Source: an uncultured Mycobacterium sp.
GTDB taxonomy: Bacteria > Actinomycetota > Actinomycetes > Mycobacteriales > Mycobacteriaceae
Direction of reading: 5' to 3'
Assembly (NCBI GenBank): GCA_900078375.1
Contig: FLQS01000019.1
Coordinates: 33,534-97,533 of the forward strand
DNA length: 64,000 nucleotides
The notes below the pieces were generated by a model. That model searched no databases and was not told the DNA's origin. It saw only the letters and a program-made list of their open reading frames with translations. Positions within the stretch are counted from its first letter, which is position 1. The number at the start of each line of letters is the position of its first letter. The position numbers and the translations under genes are program-made. Below, one piece after another: positions 43,343-55,044 of the stretch.

Positions 43343-44893
43343 CTAGAGGCTCACCGGGCCCTCTTCGGCCAACGTCTTCTGGATCTTCTGCGCGTGCGCC
43401 ACCTGCCGCGAGGTGTATCCGATGAACAGCGCTGCCACTGCGAGCAGGACGACTACGCCGCCGATCCAGAGCAGCCCATACGTATAGCCGTGATCCAGCG
43501 CATTCAGCTGGCCGGGGTTCATGGCAGTGGCCGGCCCGGTGGTGCCGCCCAGCTGCAAGGTGCGCGTAGTGATGACAACCTGGATGACGACCAGCACCAG
43601 CGGGCCGCCAAGGCTCTGCAACATCACGGCAATTGCAGATGTCGGTCCGATGCGGTCGACGCCGACGCTGGCGATCAGCGACAGCCCCAGCGGGACATTG
43701 ATCAAACCGATGCCGATCGAACCGATCACGATCGGCACCACCAGATTCGGGAAGTACGGCATGTGGGGGTTGATCGTCAGGCCGCCGTAGATCATCGAGC
43801 CCAGTACCAGCGTGGACCCTGCCACCACGATCAGCCGCGGCGCAAACCATGTCACCAGCCGCGTCGATATGGCCACTCCGACCGCCATGGCCAGCGCCAG
43901 CGGGATGTAGCTGATCCCGGCGTGGAACGGGCTGTAGCCCATGATGTCCTGCACATACATTGCAACCGTCACGGTCAGGCTGAATCCCACCCCGGTGAGC
44001 AGAAACATGGCGGCAAAGGTGGCCAGCCGACTGCGGTCGAAGAACAGAGTCAGCGGCACGATCGGGTTCTCAGCCCCACGCTCCACCACGATGAACGCGA
44101 TGAACGCGATCAGGACCACCACACCGAGCCCAATCGTGGCGGGTGACGCCCAGCCTTGCTCCGGCGCCATCGACAGACCGAAAACCGCAGCAGTACACAA
44201 CAATGTGGCGAGGACCGCCCCCATCACGTCGAGCTTCATCCGCTCTTTCTGGGTTTCCTGCAGCATCGTGCGGGCCAGGTAGATCAACAGCAGCCCGATC
44301 GGCACGTTGATCAAGAACGCCAGCCGCCAGGAGACCCCGGTCAGCAGACCGCCCACCACCAAGCCCATGACCGAACCGATGCTCGCGGTCGCACCGAATA
44401 CCGCCGTCGCCACGTTGCGCGCCGGGCCCCTCGGGAATGTGGTCGCCACTAGCGCCATACACGTGGGAGCGACGACCGCGCCGGCCACGCCGTGCAGCAG
44501 CCGGGCCACCACGAGGGACCCGCCGTTCCACGCAATGCCACACATCGCTGAGGCGGCGATGAACAGGCCGATCCCGAGAATGAAGGCGCGTTTGCGGCCG
44601 ATGGCGTCGCCGAGGCGCCCACCCAACAGGATCAGACCACCGAAGGTCAGCATGTAGGCGGTCACCACCCAGCTCCGTGCGGCATCCGACAGGCCAAGCT
44701 CGTTCTGGATCTTCGGAAGTGCGAAGACTGCGACGGGGCCGTCCATCGCCGCCATCAGCTGAACGCCGCCGATCGCGATGATCGGGCCGATGAACTGGCG
44801 CGATCGCAGCAAAGCCGAGAAGTGACCCTTGGTATCGCCCGTCTCGTTCAGCGTGGTCGGTTCCACTGACATCGGGGTTTGCTCATTCCGCAT
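43343..44893 (-). CDS. MFS transporter, DHA2 (EmrB/QacA, 14-TM) family
   Basis: 516 residues with about 14 transmembrane helices. Motif A-like GGRLGDAIGRKRAF follows helix 2, and the antiporter motif C region has GSVMGLVVGGLLTG. Drug:H+ antiporters of this class export small lipophilic molecules. The ATG at 44893 has no clear ribosome site; an in-frame ATG at 44872 is an alternative. Convergent with the PapA-like gene and divergent from mmpS. A role in exporting an intermediate is possible, but general efflux is equally likely. Confidence 0.85.
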   Translation of the reverse strand: MRNEQTPMSVEPTTLNETGDTKGHFSALLRSRQFIGPIIAIGGVQLMAAMDGPVAVFALPKIQNELGLSDAARSWVVTAYMLTFGGLILLGGRLGDAIGRKRAFILGIGLFIAASAMCGIAWNGGSLVVARLLHGVAGAVVAPTCMALVATTFPRGPARNVATAVFGATASIGSVMGLVVGGLLTGVSWRLAFLINVPIGLLLIYLARTMLQETQKERMKLDVMGAVLATLLCTAAVFGLSMAPEQGWASPATIGLGVVVLIAFIAFIVVERGAENPIVPLTLFFDRSRLATFAAMFLLTGVGFSLTVTVAMYVQDIMGYSPFHAGISYIPLALAMAVGVAISTRLVTWFAPRLIVVAGSTLVLGSMIYGGLTINPHMPYFPNLVVPIVIGSIGIGLINVPLGLSLIASVGVDRIGPTSAIAVMLQSLGGPLVLVVIQVVITTRTLQLGGTTGPATAMNPGQLNALDHGYTYGLLWIGGVVVLLAVAALFIGYTSRQVAHAQKIQKTLAEEGPVSL

Positions 44894-45221
44894 TGTGTCG
44901 TCAACTGGGTGCTACCCGACCATATGTCGAGCTAGCCGCCGTAGCCGATCACGCTAGCAGCACGTGTGTGCATCGTGACCCCTGTTTCGACGCGAACGAT
45001 AAATACCGGCATCGATCCTCACGGCGTATTCACAGGCCAGGCGACGCAGCGCAACCTCGACTACCCGCCGCATGCACTACCATCCCCGTTGCTCTCTGAA
45101 AATGCCCCTACGGAGGCCGACGACATGGTTAACTTCCGTCACGATCTGGTCGCCCTGGACAAGGCGTTGCTCGTTTGCGATGTTTGCCGAACGACCAGCC
45201 GGTGACGCCCCGTCATACAAG

Positions 45222-45234
45222 CCGTACCGTACGG
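45222..45234. promoter_or_regulatory. Palindrome CCGTAC-C-GTACGG upstream of mmpS4
   Basis: Perfect 6-bp arms around one base, about 70 bp before the mmpS start, containing TACCGT, a possible -10 hexamer. Operator candidate. Confidence 0.35.
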
Positions 45235-45267
45235 GCGCCGGGGCCGAACGAGTAGTTGGATGTCAAA

Positions 45268-45290
45268 ACGGCTGGCGCAGCGTCAGCCGT
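45268..45290 (+). promoter_or_regulatory. Strong hairpin/dyad in the mmpS4 leader
   Basis: ACGGCTGGCG-CAG-CGTCAGCCGT: 10 paired positions, one a G-U in RNA, ending 12 nt before the mmpS GTG. Could be an RNA structure controlling translation of the exporter operon or a DNA-binding site. Confidence 0.45.
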
Positions 45291-45302
45291 CTGCGGTGAA
45301 AG

Positions 45303-45893
45303 GTGGAAAGGGTGGGTGCGGTGGTCGAAGGCGGTCTGCCTGACATTGAGCCAACCCACCCCGATGCCACCACCGCCGGCCCTGCGAACGCTGATACCGA
45401 GCAGCAGCAGCTGCCGCCCGAACCCCGCGGACGCCAGTCCCGCCCCAATCTGGGCACCGGGGGCTTTCGGCTTCTGGGCAAGCTGTGGATTCCGTTGGTC
45501 GTCTTGGCAGTCGTCGGAGCTGGGGGCTTCACGGTGTCGCGACTGCACGGCATCTTCGGAAACGAGAAGTCCATTACCTACGGCGATACCAGGGTTGATG
45601 ACGCGAAGCCCTTCAACCCCAAACACATGCAGTACGAAGTTTTCGGGCCCCCCGGGACCGTCGCCCAGATCAGCTTCTTCAACGGCGAAGGCAGTCCGCA
45701 ATATATTGAGGCGGCCCCCTTGCCCTGGACGTTGAACTTCCCCATCGTCGGTGCCGCTAGCGTCGGAAGCGTGGCTGCACAGGGTGATAGCGACAGCATC
45801 GGCTGCCGCATCTTGATCGACGGCGTGGTCAAATCCGAGAAGACCTCGAATGAAGTCAATGCATTCGCCGCGTGCATGTTGAAGGCCGCATGA
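45303..45893 (+). CDS. mmpS4: MmpS-family membrane protein (MmpS4-like)
   Basis: 196 residues: a Pro/Gln-rich cytosolic N-terminus of about 55 residues, one transmembrane helix ([18 protein letters not shown], about 61-78), then the conserved periplasmic MmpS domain with [16 protein letters not shown] and a C-terminal Cys pair. MmpS4 is required with MmpL4a/4b to export GPL precursors. GTGs at 45303, 45312 and 45321 are all possible starts, with AAAGG/GGTGG nearby; family members usually have a shorter N-terminus. ATGA overlap with mmpL4a. Confidence 0.88.
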   Translation: MERVGAVVEGGLPDIEPTHPDATTAGPANADTEQQQLPPEPRGRQSRPNLGTGGFRLLGKLWIPLVVLAVVGAGGFTVSRLHGIFGNEKSITYGDTRVDDAKPFNPKHMQYEVFGPPGTVAQISFFNGEGSPQYIEAAPLPWTLNFPIVGAASVGSVAAQGDSDSIGCRILIDGVVKSEKTSNEVNAFAACMLKAA

Positions 45894-48784
45894 GCACTGA
45901 GTTGCGTGCCGAACCGCCGCCCACCAAGCGGCCGTTCATACCGCGGACGATCCACCGCTATTCAGTGGTGGTCATCTTGGGGTGGCTTGCGCTCATCGGC
46001 ATCGTGAACTTCACGATCCCCCCGCTGGCGCAGGTCGCTGCCGAGCACTCGGTATCGATGAATGCGACCGACGCTCCGTCGTTCAAAGCCAGCGAGCGCA
46101 TGTATGACGACTTCAAGGAGAACGCCTCCGCCAACGTCGCGGTCATCGTCTTGGAGGGGCAACAGATCCTCGGCGAGGAAGCCCACCGCTACTACCAAAG
46201 CTTGCTACGTCAGCTCCAAGCGGACACGAAACATGTGCAACACATCCAGGATTTCTGGGGTGACGAGCTCACCAGGGGCGCCGCGCAGAGTGCGGACGGC
46301 AAGGCCGCCTACGTCCAGTTCACCCTCGCCGGAAAAATGGGCGAGCCCTTGGGCAATGAATCCGTCATGGCCGTCCAGCACATCGTGGCGCAAACACCGG
46401 CACCCGCCGGAATAAAGGCGTACGTGACCGGCCCCGGCGCCGTCGTCGCGGATATGGGCAATAGCGGCGACCGAACAGTCAACACCATCACGATGCTGAG
46501 CATCGCGGTCGTCTTCATCACCTTGCTGATCGTCTACCGCTCGTTCGTCACCGTCATTCTGCTGCTGATAGTGGTGGGAATCGAACTGCAGGTTGCACGG
46601 GAAATCGTGGCATTGCTGGGCCATCTTGGGCTCATTGGTCTCACCACCTTCGCCGTCAATCTGCTTGTGGCACTGGCCATCGCGGCCGGCACCGACTACG
46701 GCATCTTCTTCATCGGGCGATATCAAGAGGAACGTCAGCGCGGCCAGGACCGGTTCGACTCCTTCTACACCACCTACCGCGGAGTCGCCCCGGTCGTCTT
46801 GGGCTCTGGTTTGACCATCGCGGGTGCGGTGCTCTGCCTGAGCTTCACCCGATTGCCGTTCTTCAAAGTCCTTGGCATTCCCTGTGCGGTGGGCATCACG
46901 GTGTCGGTTGCCGTCGCACTCACCCTGTTTCCCGCCGTACTTGCTCTAGGCAGCCGGTTCCGGCTGTTCGACCCGAAGCGGAAGCTGTCGACCCGCAGCT
47001 GGCGGCGGATCGGAACGGCGATCGTTCGGTGGCCGGGCCCGATTCTCGTCGCGTCGTTGGCCATCTCGCTTGTCGGCTTGTTGACTTTGCCTGGCTTCAA
47101 GCCCGGCTACAACGATCAGAACTATCTGCCTCGTAATATCGCGGCCACCCAGGGCCTGGACGCCGCTGCACGGCACTTCCCCCAGGCAGCCATGCTGTCG
47201 CCCGAGATCTTGCTGATCGAAGCCGATCACGATCTCCGGAATCCGGCCGACTTTTTGATACTGAATAAAGTGGCAAAGGCCGTGCTGGCCGTTCCCGGGA
47301 TTTCGAAGGTGCAAGCCCCGACCAGGCCCGAGGGAACACCGGTTCAGCACTCGACCATTCCGTACCTGCTCAGTATGCAACAGGCTTCCCAGAAGCAATT
47401 CATGGTCTTCCAAAACTCGCGTATGGACGACCTGCTCAAACAAGGAGAAATGCTAGGTCAGACCATCGGCATCATGGAGAACATGTATAGCCTGATGCAA
47501 CAAATGGTCGCCACCATGAGAAGCATGACCCAGACAACACACGAAATGCAGGAGATCACCAACGAGCTGCGGAATCATATTGCGGATTTCGAAGATTTCT
47601 GGCGCCCGATACGGAACTACTTCTATTGGGAACCGCACTGCGACGGCATTCCGCTTTGTTGGTCCCTGAGGTCCATTTTCGAAACCCTTGACGGTGTTGA
47701 CGGCGTCACCGACAAGCTGGGCGAAATGGTGAAAGACCTCGACCAGATGAACATCATCATGCCGCAGCTGCTGGCTCAGTTCCCCGAGATGCTCGCGATC
47801 ATGAAAAGCATGCGGACCATGCTGCTGACGATGCACAGCACCATGTCCGGCGTGCTCGGCCAGATGAACGACGGAACCGGCAGCGATCCGACGGCAATGG
47901 CAAAAGCCTTCGATAATGCCCAGAACGATGATTCGTTCTACGCACCGCCGGAATTGTTCAAAAACGAAGACTTCAAGCGGATCATGAAGACGTTCATATC
48001 GCCAGACGGAAAAGCCGTCCGGATGTTCGTCAGCCAAAAGGGCGATCCCGCATCCCCCGAGGGCATGGGCCGAGTCGACTCGATACAGAATGCTGCCGAA
48101 GAAGCGCTGAAGGGGACCCCGCTGGAAAATTCCCAGGTCTTCTTGATGGGCACCGCCGCTATGACGAAAGACCTGGTCGTGGGCTCGCGATACGATCTCT
48201 TGATCGCGGTGATCGCCGCCCTGTGCCTGATTTTCATCGTCATGTTGCTCATGACGAAGAGCCTTATTGCTGCACTAACCATTGTCGGTACAGTGGTGAT
48301 GTCACTTGGCGCCTCATTCGGCTTGTCAGTATTGGTGTGGCAGCATTTATTAGGCCAACAAATACACTGGGCCGTTTTGGTGATGTCGGTGATCATCCTG
48401 TTGGCCGTGGGGTCGGACTACAACCTCCTACTGGTCGCCCGCATGAAAGAAGAACTCGCGGCTGGCCTCAATACCGGCATCATTCGGGCGATGGCGGGCA
48501 CCGGCAAGGTCGTGACGAATGCCGGATTGGTGTTCGCATTCACGATGATGACGATGATCGTCTCCGACCTGGCGAGCATCGGACAGGTCGGCACGACCAT
48601 CGGCCTGGGTCTGCTGTTCGACACCCTGATCGTGCGCGCGTTCATGACGCCGTCGATCGCGGCGCTGTTGGGCCGCTGGTTCTGGTGGCCACAGCAGGTG
48701 CGGCCACGTCCGGCCAGCTCAATGCTCCGGCCGACCGGACCCCGCCCGCTGGTGCGCGCACTACTACAGAATCAACAGTTGTAA
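45890..48784 (+). CDS. mmpL4a: MmpL-family RND transporter (MmpL4a-like)
   Basis: 964 residues from the ATG at 45890, overlapping the mmpS stop by 4 bp. Twelve-helix RND-type permease; the two proton-relay Asp-Tyr pairs are present in [10 protein letters not shown] (about 268) and VGSDYNLLL (about 841). Between the helical halves lies a long Met/Gln-rich coiled-coil domain (about 505-660) containing [10 protein letters not shown] with two Cys. Exports GPL-type lipids across the inner membrane together with MmpL4b and MmpS4. The frame is open to 45872, but the ATG with GAAGG upstream is the better start. Confidence 0.92.
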   Translation: MSTELRAEPPPTKRPFIPRTIHRYSVVVILGWLALIGIVNFTIPPLAQVAAEHSVSMNATDAPSFKASERMYDDFKENASANVAVIVLEGQQILGEEAHRYYQSLLRQLQADTKHVQHIQDFWGDELTRGAAQSADGKAAYVQFTLAGKMGEPLGNESVMAVQHIVAQTPAPAGIKAYVTGPGAVVADMGNSGDRTVNTITMLSIAVVFITLLIVYRSFVTVILLLIVVGIELQVAREIVALLGHLGLIGLTTFAVNLLVALAIAAGTDYGIFFIGRYQEERQRGQDRFDSFYTTYRGVAPVVLGSGLTIAGAVLCLSFTRLPFFKVLGIPCAVGITVSVAVALTLFPAVLALGSRFRLFDPKRKLSTRSWRRIGTAIVRWPGPILVASLAISLVGLLTLPGFKPGYNDQNYLPRNIAATQGLDAAARHFPQAAMLSPEILLIEADHDLRNPADFLILNKVAKAVLAVPGISKVQAPTRPEGTPVQHSTIPYLLSMQQASQKQFMVFQNSRMDDLLKQGEMLGQTIGIMENMYSLMQQMVATMRSMTQTTHEMQEITNELRNHIADFEDFWRPIRNYFYWEPHCDGIPLCWSLRSIFETLDGVDGVTDKLGEMVKDLDQMNIIMPQLLAQFPEMLAIMKSMRTMLLTMHSTMSGVLGQMNDGTGSDPTAMAKAFDNAQNDDSFYAPPELFKNEDFKRIMKTFISPDGKAVRMFVSQKGDPASPEGMGRVDSIQNAAEEALKGTPLENSQVFLMGTAAMTKDLVVGSRYDLLIAVIAALCLIFIVMLLMTKSLIAALTIVGTVVMSLGASFGLSVLVWQHLLGQQIHWAVLVMSVIILLAVGSDYNLLLVARMKEELAAGLNTGIIRAMAGTGKVVTNAGLVFAFTMMTMIVSDLASIGQVGTTIGLGLLFDTLIVRAFMTPSIAALLGRWFWWPQQVRPRPASSMLRPTGPRPLVRALLQNQQL

Positions 48785-51706
48785 GTGACGGACGTGAACA
48801 CCGAGCGTTCTCGGCCCTTTGTCGCACGGTCGGTCCGCACGCTTTCGCCGCTGATCATCCTGGCGTGGCTGGCCCTGACTGCGGTCGCAGCCCTCGGTGT
48901 TCCCTGGTTGGAGACGGTCGGCCGGCAACACTCCGTGCCGATGGCCCCCCAGGATGCGCCCTCGGTAGAGGCGATGAAGCGCATCGGGTCGGACTTCAAA
49001 GAGTCGGACTCAGACAGCTTCGCGATGCTGGTGGTCGAAGGTCAACAGCCGCTGGGCGACGATGCCCACGCTTACTACGACGATCTCATCCGCCAGCTAA
49101 AGGACGACACCAAGCATGTCCAGCACGTGCAGGATTTGTGGGGTGATCGGCTCACGGCATCCGGCGCGCTGAGCTCGGACGGCAAAGCCGTATACGCGCA
49201 GTTAAACCTCGCCGGCAACCAGGGCACAACCCTGGGGCAAGACTCCATTGCAGCGGTCCGGAGCATCGTGGGACGAGCGCCGCCGCCGCCAGGAGTGCAG
49301 GCATTCGTCACCGGTCCAGCGGCACTTGTGACCGACCTGCAGCACGCCGGCGACAGCTCGATGCTGAAGATGACCGCGATCGCCGGAATTATCATCTTTG
49401 TCGTTCTGCTCTTCGTCTACCGTTCGATTTTCACGGTCCTCGGTTTGTTGCTGACGGTTGGCGTTGAAGTTCTTGCGGCCCGGCAGATCGTGGCTTTCCT
49501 GGCCGATCACAACGTTTTCACGCTGTCGACTTTTGCCATCAGTCTGTTGACGGCGCTCGCGATGGCGGCCGGCACCGACTACGGAATCTTCTTCTTCGGC
49601 CGCTATCAGGAGGCGCGCCAGGTAGGCGAGGATCGCGAAGACGCGTTCTACATCACCTATCACAGTGTTGCGCCGGTGGTCCTGGGCTCGGGTCTGACCA
49701 TCGCCGGGGCGATGTTGTGCCTGAGCGTGACCCGGCTGCCCATCTTCCAGACCATTGGAGTTCCGTGCGCGATCGGGATGGTCGCGGCCGTTCTGATCGC
49801 GCTCACCTTGGTGCCCGCAGTTCTCGCTCTCGGCGGTCGCATGGGACTCTTCGACCCCGTACGCAGGATCAAGGTCGGCCGCTGGCGACGAATCGGCACC
49901 GCTATCGTCCGCTGGCCGGGGCCGATTCTCGCGGCGACGATGGCGATCACGGTGGTCGGCTTGGTGACGCTGCCGGGCTACGAGACGAGCTACAACGATC
50001 GGCTCTACCTCAAGGGCGATGTAGCCTCCAACGTTGGATTCGCCGCGGCTGACCGCCACTTCTCGCAGGCTCGAATGGCGCCTGAGATTCTCCTGGTCGA
50101 GGCCGACCATGACATGCGTAACCCCGCGGATATTCTCATCTTGCATCGGCTGGCAAAGGGCATTTTCCGGGTCCCTGGTATTTCCCGGGTTCAGGGAATA
50201 ACCCGCCCCGAGGGCACACCCATCGAACACTCGTCCATACCATTCCTGATCAGCATGCAAAATGCCGGCCAGTCTCAAATGATGAAGTACATCAAGGAGC
50301 GTGTCAACGACATGCGCATGATGGACGAGCTCATGGGACACCAAATCGCGCTGATGAAGCACATGTACGAACTGCAGTCGAAGTTGACCGATATCACCCA
50401 CCATTCCGTCGGAATAACCAGGGATATGTCGAACCTTCTCAATGCGATTCGTAATAGCGCCGCGAATTTTGATGACTTCTTCAGGCCGATCCGCAATTAT
50501 CTATATTGGGAGCCGCACTGCTTCAGCATTCCGCTCTGCTGGTCGATGAAGAGCATCTTCGAAACGCTCGACGGCCTGGATGTTCTCAGCGACAAGGTGC
50601 AGGGCCTTCTCGTCAACATGAATGACCTGGACCGGCTCATGCCGCAGATACTCCAGCAGCTGCCACCCCTGATCTCCATCATGGAGGGCATGCGGGACAT
50701 GACATCGAAGATGACCAGCACCATGGCAGGGTCCATGAGCGTGGCCGACGACAATAATCAGAATTCCGCAGTTATGGGGCAGGTATTCGACGCGGCCAAA
50801 GACGACGATTCTTTTTATCTGCCGCCTGAAGTTTTCGAAAACGAAGACTTCAAACGGGCGATGACTAGCTTCTTTTCACCCGACGGCAAGGCCGTTCGGT
50901 TCATCATCTCCCACAAGGGCGATCCCGCGACGCCTGAAGGTATTGCGCGTATCAGCCAAATCAAAACAGCCGCCGAGGAAGCACTGAAAACGACGCCCCT
51001 CGAAGGCGCCAGAATCTACTTGGCCGGCACGGCATCGACATTCAAGGATTTCAGCGACGGATCCCGATACGACTTATTGATCGCGGGCGTCGGAGCGCTC
51101 TGCCTCATTTTCATTATCATGCTCATCATCACGAGAAGCTTCATCGCCGCTCTGGTCATCGTGGGTACGGTCGCGCTGTCGTTGGGCGCATCGTTCGGCT
51201 TGTCGGTACTGATCTGGCAATACATCCTGGGCATCAAGCTGCACTGGATGGTGCTTCCGATGTCGGTGATCGTGCTTTTGGCCGTCGGCTCCGACTACAA
51301 CCTGCTGTTGGTGTCCCGGATTAAGGAAGAAATCGGCGCCGGCATCAAGACCGGCATCATCCGGGCCATGGGCGGCACCGGCAAGGTCGTGACCAACGCG
51401 GGCTTGGTGTTTGCCTTCACCATGGCGGCGATGGTGTCCAGCGATCTGCAGATCATCGGTCAGGTTGGCACCACCATCGGCCTGGGCCTGCTGTTCGATA
51501 CCCTGGTCGTGCGATCGTTCATGACGCCCTCGATAGCCGCGCTGCTGGGCCGGTGGTTCTGGTGGCCGCAGGTCGTCCGCCCGCGTCCTGCCAGCTTCAT
51601 GCTTCGTGACTCCGGACCTCGTCCTGCGGTGCGCGCCCTGCTGTCACCCCCGCAAGACCGCGACGACGACGCGGTCACCGCTGAAATGCCAAGGACAACA
51701 GTCTGA
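48785..51706 (+). CDS. mmpL4b: MmpL-family RND transporter (MmpL4b-like)
   Basis: 973 residues, tandem paralog of the preceding gene; its GTG follows the mmpL4a stop directly (TAAGTG). The same architecture is kept: [14 protein letters not shown] (about 264), the coiled-coil insert with [10 protein letters not shown] (two Cys), and [12 protein letters not shown] (about 836). In GPL producers both MmpL4a and MmpL4b are needed for surface GPL. Convergent with rmlCD, with only 10 bp between stops. Confidence 0.92.
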   Translation: MTDVNTERSRPFVARSVRTLSPLIILAWLALTAVAALGVPWLETVGRQHSVPMAPQDAPSVEAMKRIGSDFKESDSDSFAMLVVEGQQPLGDDAHAYYDDLIRQLKDDTKHVQHVQDLWGDRLTASGALSSDGKAVYAQLNLAGNQGTTLGQDSIAAVRSIVGRAPPPPGVQAFVTGPAALVTDLQHAGDSSMLKMTAIAGIIIFVVLLFVYRSIFTVLGLLLTVGVEVLAARQIVAFLADHNVFTLSTFAISLLTALAMAAGTDYGIFFFGRYQEARQVGEDREDAFYITYHSVAPVVLGSGLTIAGAMLCLSVTRLPIFQTIGVPCAIGMVAAVLIALTLVPAVLALGGRMGLFDPVRRIKVGRWRRIGTAIVRWPGPILAATMAITVVGLVTLPGYETSYNDRLYLKGDVASNVGFAAADRHFSQARMAPEILLVEADHDMRNPADILILHRLAKGIFRVPGISRVQGITRPEGTPIEHSSIPFLISMQNAGQSQMMKYIKERVNDMRMMDELMGHQIALMKHMYELQSKLTDITHHSVGITRDMSNLLNAIRNSAANFDDFFRPIRNYLYWEPHCFSIPLCWSMKSIFETLDGLDVLSDKVQGLLVNMNDLDRLMPQILQQLPPLISIMEGMRDMTSKMTSTMAGSMSVADDNNQNSAVMGQVFDAAKDDDSFYLPPEVFENEDFKRAMTSFFSPDGKAVRFIISHKGDPATPEGIARISQIKTAAEEALKTTPLEGARIYLAGTASTFKDFSDGSRYDLLIAGVGALCLIFIIMLIITRSFIAALVIVGTVALSLGASFGLSVLIWQYILGIKLHWMVLPMSVIVLLAVGSDYNLLLVSRIKEEIGAGIKTGIIRAMGGTGKVVTNAGLVFAFTMAAMVSSDLQIIGQVGTTIGLGLLFDTLVVRSFMTPSIAALLGRWFWWPQVVRPRPASFMLRDSGPRPAVRALLSPPQDRDDDAVTAEMPRTTV

Positions 51707-51716
51707 TTCGCGTGGG

Positions 51717-53153
51717 TTAGCCGGCCCCGGACGTCGCCCGGGTCTCCAGCCGCACGTAATTCTGCAGCGTCTCATCGGCAGCAGCCGGCACGAATCCGGT
51801 TGCCTCGATTTTCGTCAGATCGAGAACACCGCTGGCCGGACGCGGCGAGACGGGATTGGTGGCCGACGCGAAGTACTCCGCCGTGGAGACCCCGCTCACC
51901 CGGTTCGGATCGTGGCCCGCGAGTTCGAACGTGCGTCGCGCCACATCCGCCCATGAGGTGGCCGGGCCGGACCCGGTGATGTTGTAGGTCCCGTACGGCA
52001 CGTGGTTCTCGGTCAGGTGCCGGATCGCCCTGGCCAGCTCCGAGGTGAACGTCAGGCGCCCGATCTGGTCGTCGACCACCGCCGGGTCAACGCCCCGATC
52101 GGCGAGAGAAAGCATGGTGCGCACGAAGTTTCGCCCCTCGCCGATCACCCATGAGGTGCGCAGGATGTAGTGCCGGTCCAGCGTGCTGATGATCTGATCG
52201 CCGGCCGCCTTCGTTTGTCCGTAAACGCCGAGCGGGGTCATCGGATCGTCCTCGCGGTGGGGCCGCGTCGCGGTGCCGTCGAACACGTAGTCACTCGAAA
52301 TGTGGACAACAGTCAGTCGGTGCGCCGACGCGACACGTGCCAGATTTGCGATGCCGGTGACGTTCGCGGCCCACGCCGCAGCACGGCCTTCCGCGGTCTC
52401 GGCCGCGTCCACCGCCGTGTAGGCCGCGGCGTTGATGATCGTGTCGTACTCGCGCCAGGGTCGCGCCGAACCGAGATCACCGGACGTGAGATCGAAGTCG
52501 GGAAGGTCGACAAACTCGACGTGCGAAGCACTTTCGTAAGCCGCTTGCAGTGCGCGGCCCAGTTGGCCACCGGAGCCGATCACCAAAGTCTTGCGCGGCG
52601 CGACGGGGACAACTTCCGACAACGGCCCCTGGGCCCGGTCTTTAGCAGACAATTCGGCTTGGTCCAGCGGGATCGGCCAGTCGATGGCGATGGTCGCATC
52701 GGCCGGGTTCAGCGAGGTGTAGACACCGTCCGGTGAGTAGTGGTCGTTGACGAGGTAGGTGTAGGCGGTGTTCGGCTCCAGCGTCTGAAATCCGTTGCCA
52801 ACACCCTGCGGCACGAACACGGCGCGCGACGGATCGATCTCAGCGGTCACCACCGTGCCGAACGTCGGCCCGTCCCGCAGGTCAACCCACGCGCAGAAGA
52901 TCCGTCCGGTGGCCACCGAGATGTACTTGTCCCACGGTTCGGCGTGGATACCGCGCGTCGTGCCTGCCGACTCGTTGAACGAGACATTGTTCTGGACCGG
53001 CCCGAAATCGGGCATGCCGGCGGCGACCATCTTCTCGCGTTGCCAGTTCTCCTTGAACCACCCGCGATTGTCGCCATGAACAGGAAGGTCCCAGATGACA
53101 AGTCCTGGAATGGCGGTGCTCACCGCGCGCAGTGCCTTGCCCAGTTCCGTCAT
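51717..53153 (-). CDS. rmlCD: RmlC-RmlD fusion: dTDP-4-dehydrorhamnose 3,5-epimerase / dTDP-4-dehydrorhamnose reductase
   Basis: 478 residues. Residues 1-185 are a cupin RmlC domain with the catalytic-His region GTTRGIHAEPWDKY (His70) and FVPQGVGNGF. From about 188 an SDR RmlD domain follows: VIGSGGQLGRAL, DAAETAEG, HISSDYVFDG, YGQTK (about 311-315) and the C-terminal NITGSGP region. Together they catalyse the last two steps to dTDP-L-rhamnose. Fused RmlC-RmlD proteins occur in actinobacteria. It lies 16 bp after rmlB and ends the pfaA-pfaC-rmlA-rmlB-rmlCD operon. Confidence 0.93.
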   Translation of the reverse strand: MTELGKALRAVSTAIPGLVIWDLPVHGDNRGWFKENWQREKMVAAGMPDFGPVQNNVSFNESAGTTRGIHAEPWDKYISVATGRIFCAWVDLRDGPTFGTVVTAEIDPSRAVFVPQGVGNGFQTLEPNTAYTYLVNDHYSPDGVYTSLNPADATIAIDWPIPLDQAELSAKDRAQGPLSEVVPVAPRKTLVIGSGGQLGRALQAAYESASHVEFVDLPDFDLTSGDLGSARPWREYDTIINAAAYTAVDAAETAEGRAAAWAANVTGIANLARVASAHRLTVVHISSDYVFDGTATRPHREDDPMTPLGVYGQTKAAGDQIISTLDRHYILRTSWVIGEGRNFVRTMLSLADRGVDPAVVDDQIGRLTFTSELARAIRHLTENHVPYGTYNITGSGPATSWADVARRTFELAGHDPNRVSGVSTAEYFASATNPVSPRPASGVLDLTKIEATGFVPAAADETLQNYVRLETRATSGAG

Positions 53154-53169
53154 TACTTGCGCTCTCCTG

Positions 53170-55037
<1,868 letters not shown>

Positions 55038-55044
55038 AGCAACA

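Larger units (their letters stand above)
44894..45302. other. 409-bp intergenic region between the MFS gene and mmpS4
   Basis: Divergent promoter region. Short open frames here lack ribosome sites and family features and are not called. Two structured sites lie near the mmpS end (45222-45234 and 45268-45290). Confidence 0.6.

Noticed and set aside
44966..45302. Small genes between the MFS gene and mmpS4
   Set aside because: Short overlapping frames with no ribosome sites, no family features and mutually exclusive frames.
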